Origin: a virus | DNA length: 34,264 nt | IMG/VR virus record: IMGVR_UViG_3300048125_000056 | Location: 1 to 34,264 of that record | Reading direction: 5' to 3' (one strand) | Shown here: positions 29,928 to 34,264 of the stretch, one piece after another | Numbering within the stretch: the first letter of the stretch is position 1 | Layout of the letters: the number at the start of each line of letters is the position of its first letter | Position numbers and translations under genes: made by a program | The notes under the pieces: model-generated | What the model was told of the DNA's origin: nothing | Databases searched by the model: none | What the model saw: only the letters and a program-made list of their open reading frames with translations

Positions 29928-31156
29928 TATTCTTCAGATTGTTCGTTTATTTCCTCTTCTCTTTCTATATCATCTTTTTTAACACCTGTTTCTTTTTCTA
30001 CTTCTGCATCTGATATAGCATTGGTCAGATCAGTAAATTCTAAAGGTTGTAATGTTTTAAAGTATAGATCTAAATCAATATTATTATACTCTAATATTTT
30101 TTGTAGTTCATCTATTATAGTTACTTGCATCGGTCTTATAACCGTATTGTCCATAAGTATAGATGCTGTTTCTAGTTCTTGTGCATTATTACCTAATCCA
30201 GTTTGATCTTTAATTCCAACTAACATAGGTGATACTATTCTGTGAGAAACCATAACTTTGGTCATGGATTCATTTGCAAGGAACTCATACTGCTGGTAAG
30301 CATCAGGAATCATGACTGGTTCAATAGTTGCAGCTAATTCTTTGCTGTCGTTAAATGCTAATATAAATTTACCAGCATTAGATGATCCACTAAACTTTTC
30401 ATAGATTGCTCTTTCTATTTCGTCTCTTTGTTCTTTGTTAGGTGTGCCATTATTGAAGTTAATTAACATACTTGGCTGCAAACCGTTTTGTATATTATTT
30501 ATATGATAGTTACCTATTTCTTCTTCTAGTTCAGCATATTGCAAACCACCTTGATAATCTACTGGTGAATAGTAATAGAATCCTGCCTTGTATGGGCGAA
30601 TATAAAGTATCTCTATGCCATCTTTAGACATTCCGAATGCTGAGATACGTTTAGGCTCGTCATCTTTCTTTATATCCTTCCATTTGGGGTGATAGTAGTA
30701 AGCCATTACTTTACCATCTGTAGCCTTTTCAGCTCTTAATGTTTCAATAGGTATATGTTCTACTTCAAACACTTTTGTTCTATCTTTTGTATATATTACT
30801 TGTACTGCAGCTTGACCCATCATTTTATAGTCATAGCATACTTTCTTCATACACTCTTTACTAAACAAGGTTCTCATTTGCTCGTAAGCTTCAGGTTTTT
30901 CTTTACTATCGGAAGCATCCAGTCCTCTACCATATATCATTTCAGATATACCATTTATTGCTGCATTGTTTGTAGCAGAACCGTTGTATCTATCAATTAG
31001 GTATTGAAAGTATTGGTTGTCATCACCATATTCTATATATTCTTTTCTAGGATTCTCTACTACTTGTGGAGACGTATATGAAGAAAGATTGATAACGTGA
31101 ACTGAATCTTTTGCCACTATATTTACATTCTTAGCTTTATTTCTATTTCTTGCCAT
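29927..31156 (-). CDS. Portal protein (409 aa)
   Basis: This forms the dodecameric DNA channel at one capsid vertex. The pattern fits small portals of this group: an early YGDDNQYFQYLIDRYNGSAT, then NAAINGISEMIYGRGLDASD, a stem-like VQVIYTKDRTKVFEVEHIPI, FKPYKAGFYYY-like strands, and late helices such as VSHRIVSPMLVGIKDQTGLG with NNAQELETASILMDNTVIRP. The C-terminus is acidic (GVKKDDIEREEEINEQSEE). It lies downstream of the capsid and tail-tube genes, an unusual order. Confidence 0.85.
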   Translation of the reverse strand: MARNRNKAKNVNIVAKDSVHVINLSSYTSPQVVENPRKEYIEYGDDNQYFQYLIDRYNGSATNNAAINGISEMIYGRGLDASDSKEKPEAYEQMRTLFSKECMKKVCYDYKMMGQAAVQVIYTKDRTKVFEVEHIPIETLRAEKATDGKVMAYYYHPKWKDIKKDDEPKRISAFGMSKDGIEILYIRPYKAGFYYYSPVDYQGGLQYAELEEEIGNYHINNIQNGLQPSMLINFNNGTPNKEQRDEIERAIYEKFSGSSNAGKFILAFNDSKELAATIEPVMIPDAYQQYEFLANESMTKVMVSHRIVSPMLVGIKDQTGLGNNAQELETASILMDNTVIRPMQVTIIDELQKILEYNNIDLDLYFKTLQPLEFTDLTNAISDAEVEKETGVKKDDIEREEEINEQSEE

Positions 31157-31157
31157 A

Positions 31158-31496
31158 TTAATCTAATACTATAAAATCATTATCGTAATTATCTTGAGTT
31201 ACATATTCTCCACTATTAATAAAGTATTTATCAAGTGCTGTTTGATCTGTACAGAATATTAGTCCTCTGTATATTTCTGTTGCGCCATCTTTAACTCTAA
31301 ACAAATATTGTCTACCTTCTTTTAGTGCAAAGCTACCAGTTAGCTTCATATAACCACCATCATCTGCTTTAGTAACAGTAACACTAGATGTAGTCCTTTT
31401 CTCTTTATCTGTAAGTGATAAAGTGGGTGAAGTGGCATCTGCTCTAGATATAAACTTTAAGAATTGATTATCTGTTGATGTTGTTAAAATATGCAT
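31158..31496 (-). CDS. Small late structural-region protein (112 aa)
   Basis: The product begins MHILTTSTDNQFLKFISRAD and is beta-rich, with an EGRQYLFRVKDGATEIYRGL block followed by IFCTDQTALDKYFINSGEYV. I recognise this pattern from late operons of Bacteroidota phages without a named function. It precedes the portal by 1 bp and follows the terminator at 31536-31566. It is therefore the first gene after that break, and some transcripts must pass the terminator or begin after it. Confidence 0.6.
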   Translation of the reverse strand: MHILTTSTDNQFLKFISRADATSPTLSLTDKEKRTTSSVTVTKADDGGYMKLTGSFALKEGRQYLFRVKDGATEIYRGLIFCTDQTALDKYFINSGEYVTQDNYDNDFIVLD

Positions 31497-31535
31497 ACCT
31501 AAATAACTGTATCATCTCCGTTTGTTTTTAGGCAT

Positions 31536-31566
31536 AAAAAAAAGGGATATAAATATACCCCTTTTT
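31536..31566. terminator. Bidirectional-type terminator after tail-tube gene
   Basis: A GGG/CCC stem extended by TATA (31544-31561) is bordered by eight A's (31536-31543) on one side and five T's (31562-31566) on the other. On the minus strand it reads AAAAAGGGGTATA, loop, TATATCCC, then a U-run. It lies 20 bp after the 192-aa gene and should end much of the capsid/tail-tube transcript. Confidence 0.75.
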
Positions 31567-31586
31567 ATTAATAAAACAAAGAATCC

Positions 31587-32165
31587 TTATACTTGTACTG
31601 GTGTACCAATAGTCGTATTGTCTCCTGATAAACCTGAGAACGTCAATGGATAATTGTTTACAGTAGGTGCTCCTACAGCACAGAAGTTTGGTGGAGTGCT
31701 TTCTTGTGCAACGAATGTATAATTGTATCCGTTGAAATCACCAAGTGCATTTCCAGTGCTTACTGTACCTTCCATTAAATCGGCACCATTTTCTCTACCC
31801 ATCAAAAGAATATTGTCGTTCTTATCTCTTACGAAGATGTGTGGTCTTCCTGCAGATAAAAGCTTTAACTCTTTGTGGTCTTCTTTAGTTAGTTTCTTAA
31901 GTGTTATGTTTAGTGTCTGCTCAAAAAAGACTGTACCATTTTCTCTTGAAGCTTGTACTGTCGTTTCAAAAGAATTGTTACCTTTTAGTTCATATTTTTG
32001 TGCTGTGATAGCATTCGATGAACTACCAGTAATATCTGTTACCTCATCACTTGAACCTAGAGTAACTGTACCTAAACCACCAAAGTCAACTAAATAAATT
32101 TCTTTAATACCCGCTACTGAATCTTTACAGGCTTCGGCTCTTGATCGTGTTAAACTACAACTCAT
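31587..32165 (-). CDS. Major tail (tube) protein candidate (192 aa)
   Basis: The opening MSCSLTRSRAEACKDSVAGI, then KEIYLVDFGGLGTVTLGSSD, matches a family I have seen next to capsid genes in flavobacterial phages and take to be the tail tube protein. The composition fits a beta-barrel (Thr, Ser, Gly, Asn), and SFETTVQASRENGTVFFEQT suits that fold. Position between the capsid and a terminator supports a high-copy structural protein. A head-decoration protein is the alternative. Confidence 0.65.
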   Translation of the reverse strand: MSCSLTRSRAEACKDSVAGIKEIYLVDFGGLGTVTLGSSDEVTDITGSSSNAITAQKYELKGNNSFETTVQASRENGTVFFEQTLNITLKKLTKEDHKELKLLSAGRPHIFVRDKNDNILLMGRENGADLMEGTVSTGNALGDFNGYNYTFVAQESTPPNFCAVGAPTVNNYPLTFSGLSGDNTTIGTPVQV

Positions 32166-32184
32166 TTTATATTTAGTTTTAGGT

Positions 32185-32217
32185 AGAATAGTGGGTAGAA
32201 TTAACTACCCACATTCT
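32185..32217 (-). other. Strong hairpin after major capsid gene
   Basis: GTGGGTAG (32191-32198) and CTACCCAC (32205-32212) pair around AATTAA. AGAAT/ATTCT extends the stem past a one-base bulge (32185-32217). On the minus strand no U-run follows, so this is not a classical terminator. Located 17 bp after the capsid stop and 20 bp before the tail-tube start, it could protect the capsid mRNA 3' end or damp downstream expression. Confidence 0.7.
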
Positions 32218-32233
32218 TATTAATAATTATCTC

Positions 32234-33157
32234 TTAGGTATAAAGTACTATCTCGCTACCAATCCCATGCTGGATACCAGCAGTAAATCTCATTACGACT
32301 CTTACGTTTTGAGATCCATCAAGGTCTGCCATATCAATAACTTTTACTTCATTGTGATCTGACAAAAGACCAGTTCCGAAATAAAGGTTAGATTTTTGTG
32401 CAGCTACCATAATATTTGTAGGTAATCCTTTTGCTAGTACAATATTGATACCATCAAAAGTTAGATTTCCACCATTAAACCACTGTGTACCTTTATTATC
32501 TGTACCAGCAGCACCAATATTGCTTGAAAATCCTCCTAAAGCTCTTACATATGCTCTGTAAACATTAGATGCTACGTAGATATATAAATCTTCTTTACCA
32601 TAAACAGTTTGAGGAATTGCATCAGCTACAGCACCTATTTGTGCTATAACATTTGAAGATGTAACGTCCGTTGCTGTAACATCTACAACATCTGAATCTG
32701 CAGCAAGTGTTTGCTTGAATCCATCAAATTGTCCTGCTGTTCCATTTACACCATTCCAAATATTTGTTTCCATTCTTTGTGCTACTTTGTCTGCTACGTG
32801 AGCAATCAAAAAGTCAGCAAAAGATGGTGGTAAATTTGAAAATGCAGAGTATCCCATTTGGATAGCTTCCCAATCAGTTGTAAAATCTTTCTTACATAAT
32901 TGTAGGTTCACCTGAAACTCTTCCATAGTAAGTACTCTTTCAGTAAGAGTAAGTGTGGAAGTAGGGTCAAAGTCACAAGTAGCATTTTTGACGATATCAT
33001 CAGTAGCTACTTTCTTAAGCACCTCTTTGTGCTTTACATTTGGTTTTATTGTTATTAGCTCGTTAGCTAATGTATCACCACTAAGTAGTGCTGCCGAAAT
33101 ATACTTACCAGCAAATTCACCAGCATAAGTAGTAGTAATAGAAGTTGTTGTTGCCAT
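32234..33157 (-). CDS. Major capsid protein, HK97-like (307 aa)
   Basis: This builds the icosahedral shell. The N-terminus (AGEFAGKYISAALLSGDTLA) is followed by a K-rich extended arm (KHKEVLKKVATDDIVKN), then FADFLIAHVADKVAQRMETN (a spine-type helix), VYGKEDLYIYVASNVYRAYV for the P/A domain, and NVRVVMRFTAGIQHGIGSEI near the end. These are the features of a small HK97-fold capsid protein. No N-terminal delta domain is seen. The scaffold is encoded separately, just upstream, and a strong hairpin follows the gene. Confidence 0.85.
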   Translation of the reverse strand: MATTTSITTTYAGEFAGKYISAALLSGDTLANELITIKPNVKHKEVLKKVATDDIVKNATCDFDPTSTLTLTERVLTMEEFQVNLQLCKKDFTTDWEAIQMGYSAFSNLPPSFADFLIAHVADKVAQRMETNIWNGVNGTAGQFDGFKQTLAADSDVVDVTATDVTSSNVIAQIGAVADAIPQTVYGKEDLYIYVASNVYRAYVRALGGFSSNIGAAGTDNKGTQWFNGGNLTFDGINIVLAKGLPTNIMVAAQKSNLYFGTGLLSDHNEVKVIDMADLDGSQNVRVVMRFTAGIQHGIGSEIVLYT

Positions 33158-33180
33158 TTTTAATTATTTTCTATGATTAT

Positions 33181-33705
33181 TTATTTACTTATTCTTTCTA
33201 GAACTCTATCTAGTGTACTGATAGGTCTATTCGGATTTCTAAAGCTTACATTAGCTTTATTTACTTCTGTTTCAGGACTATGTTTAATAGTTTCAGCAGC
33301 AGGTTCAGCAGAAAGTTTTTCGATTTGCTCAGACATCATTTTTTTATCTTTGTATGCCACTCCGAGATCCTCGTCTACTTTCTTCATAAGCTCTGCCATT
33401 TTCGACTCTAAAGAAGATATTTTAGATTCAAATTCTTCTTGCTTAACATAACCTTCCATCAGTTGAGTTTCTTCAGCTTCTACTTCCGTAGACTCTTCAG
33501 ACAGCTCACTTTCTTCAGAAGCTTCTTGTTTTACTTCTTCAGATAGTTCTTGTTTTGCTTCTTGGTTGTCTTCTTTTACTTGCTCAGATAAATTCTCTGC
33601 AACGACTTCTTCTTTGATGCCTTGAGCTAATTCATCTTCCTTAGTAAGCTTAGACAATTTCTGCAATATTTCATTTAAAATTGTTGTCGCTTTTGGAGAT
33701 TCCAT
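33181..33705 (-). CDS. Capsid scaffolding protein (174 aa)
   Basis: A Glu/Lys/Ser-rich, very acidic, coiled-coil protein. The middle (EEVKQEASEESELSEESTEV) is low complexity. A heptad helix follows (FESKISSLESKMAELMKKVD), and the C-terminus is conserved-looking and basic (ANVSFRNPNRPISTLDRVLE). It lies 23 bp upstream of the capsid gene and downstream of the protease, exactly where scaffolds are. It probably guides shell assembly and is then cut by the protease. Confidence 0.75.
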   Translation of the reverse strand: MESPKATTILNEILQKLSKLTKEDELAQGIKEEVVAENLSEQVKEDNQEAKQELSEEVKQEASEESELSEESTEVEAEETQLMEGYVKQEEFESKISSLESKMAELMKKVDEDLGVAYKDKKMMSEQIEKLSAEPAAETIKHSPETEVNKANVSFRNPNRPISTLDRVLERISK

Positions 33706-33720
33706 ATTAATATATTTATA

Positions 33721-33745
33721 AAGTAATTTAGATAAATAATTACTT
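33721..33745 (-). promoter_or_regulatory. Dyad/hairpin upstream of scaffold-capsid genes
   Basis: AAGTAATT (33721-33728) and AATTACTT (33738-33745) form a perfect 8-bp inverted repeat with a 9-bp loop. It lies 15 bp upstream of the scaffold start and has the same AAGTAA/TTACTT arms as the dyad at 10791-10803. It is A/T-rich, so a stem of marginal strength. An operator shared by both sites is possible but unproved. Confidence 0.4.
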
Positions 33746-33765
33746 AATATTAATATGTTTCATTT

Positions 33766-33924
33766 TTAAGTTCCGTCTCCTGTAATGTTACCAATTCCTT
33801 GTGCTTGTAGACTGCCATCACAACACTTAGAATGATAAGTAACACCATCAGGACATAAACATCCTCTTTTACCATCTTTAGGTGAACTTCTACTTACAGT
33901 TGCATTTTTTCTTCTACGTATCAT
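33766..33924 (-). CDS. Cys-rich small protein between protease and scaffold (52 aa)
   Basis: The ORF begins MIRRRKNATVSRSSPKDGKR and continues GCLCPDGVTYHSKCCDGSLQ, then AQGIGNITGDGT. Four Cys (C-x-C and CC) suggest a small metal-binding or disulfide module. I recall 'CLCxDxxxYxxKCCDGSLxAQGIG' as a recurring pattern of unknown function in Bacteroidota phages. It is coupled to the protease by TAATG. It could be a head accessory. Confidence 0.65.
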   Translation of the reverse strand: MIRRRKNATVSRSSPKDGKRGCLCPDGVTYHSKCCDGSLQAQGIGNITGDGT

Positions 33925-34264
33925 TACTTTTTACTTTTAGGATGTTTCTTAGGTAGCAAATCATAATCGGTAGTATACTTTGGATTTTGTGGTCTACCAT
34001 TTTTAATTAAATACAAGAATGCATTGGTTCTTGCAAATGCCCACTGCGAAGCAGATCTGACCTTTGGTGAACGACTTGTGTTAAATGCACCAAGTCCTCT
34101 TTGATATACACTAGCCAACATACCTACAGTTACACCGTAACCTAATTTAGATTTATACTTTTCATTAAATTCATTTGCTTTCTTTTGCAGGGTAGCTCTA
34201 TCTTTTGCAGATACCTTAGCACCTGTTTTACCTTTGGCATTACCTTTAGCTGTACCTTTTCCTT
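33924..34264 (-). CDS. Prohead protease fusion, C-terminal part (DUF5824-like)
   Basis: This is the downstream end of the gene that begins at 1445. From the join it runs through GYGVTVGMLASVYQRG, SASQWAFARTNAFLYLIKNG and a Lys-rich end (PKKHPKSKK), which resembles the DUF5824 family found in phage head proteins. A Met inside this piece would give a 65-residue ORF starting at 34121, but that is only an internal Met and not a separate gene. The stop overlaps the next start as TAATG. Confidence 0.8.
   Translation of the reverse strand, partial: GKGTAKGNAKGKTGAKVSAKDRATLQKKANEFNEKYKSKLGYGVTVGMLASVYQRGLGAFNTSRSPKVRSASQWAFARTNAFLYLIKNGRPQNPKYTTDYDLLPKKHPKSKK
34051..34264. repeat. Right copy of terminal redundancy
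   Basis: This repeats bases 1-214. The A/G difference (87 versus 34137) falls in the third base of a Tyr codon on the minus strand (TAT or TAC), so it is silent. A silent difference fits variation between individual phage genomes better than random sequencing error, although one base cannot prove it. Confidence 0.95.

Noticed and set aside
1-34264. Integrase, excisionase or lysogeny module
   Set aside because: No recombinase signature or CI/Cro-type repressor pair was found. The HTH and ParB-like genes lie in the replication operon.

Overview
This window is one complete, circularly permuted tailed-phage genome. Bases 1-214 are repeated as 34051-34264 with one difference, so the unit genome is about 34,050 bp. 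One gene (prohead protease) is split by the window edge and reads in frame across the join. The DNA is AT-rich, and every gene I can support lies on the minus strand, so transcription runs towards lower coordinates. No integrase or classical repressor is visible. The host is most likely a member of the Bacteroidota, probably a flavobacterium. Three intergenic sites match the Bacteroidota promoter (TTTG, an 18-19 bp gap, then TAnnTTTG), Shine-Dalgarno sequences are mostly missing, and the protein set (ERF, M15 peptidase, three-LamG fibre, 'GEDCGC' protein, neck proteins) is of the type seen in siphophages of that phylum.

Layout in the direction of transcription. (1) 23.5-16.5 kb, early and replication genes: ERF annealing protein, a small protein with an SSB-like tail, a ParB-like protein, an HTH protein, a primase-helicase, a RusA resolvase, a sigma-like factor, a dNTP diphosphohydrolase-like protein, several tiny ORFs, a PD-(D/E)XK exonuclease and a stand-alone DnaA domain IV. 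(2) 16.1-13.9 kb, packaging: TerS, TerL and a PD-(D/E)XK nuclease. (3) 13.7-10.2 kb, accessory region: two small promoter-to-terminator cassettes, one ending in a GP88-family gene, two clusters of a 13-bp repeat, a noncoding G-rich stretch and a T5orf172/GIY-YIG-like gene. (4) 10.0-1.4 kb, neck and tail: chaperone-like protein with a probable -1 frameshift, tail completion proteins, large tail-tip proteins and the tape measure. (5) 1.4-0 kb and 34.3-29.4 kb, head: protease fusion, Cys-rich peptide, scaffold, major capsid protein, tail tube, portal and connector. (6) 29.4-23.7 kb: tail fibre, fibre chaperone-like protein, LamG adhesin, and a lysis cassette with several membrane peptides, an M15 endolysin and a holin.

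Genes are tightly coupled by ATGA or TAATG overlaps. Rho-independent terminators divide the genome into units, and hairpins without U-tracts lie between some genes, notably just after the major capsid gene. The most interesting points are the paired 13-bp repeat clusters, which could be iterons in a phage that also encodes a DnaA domain IV and a ParB-like protein; the repeated promoter-operator motif; the probable frameshift in the chaperone-like gene; the GP88 cassette; and the unusual gene order, with the portal downstream of the capsid and tail-tube genes. Product names rest on motif recognition by eye; no database search was possible.
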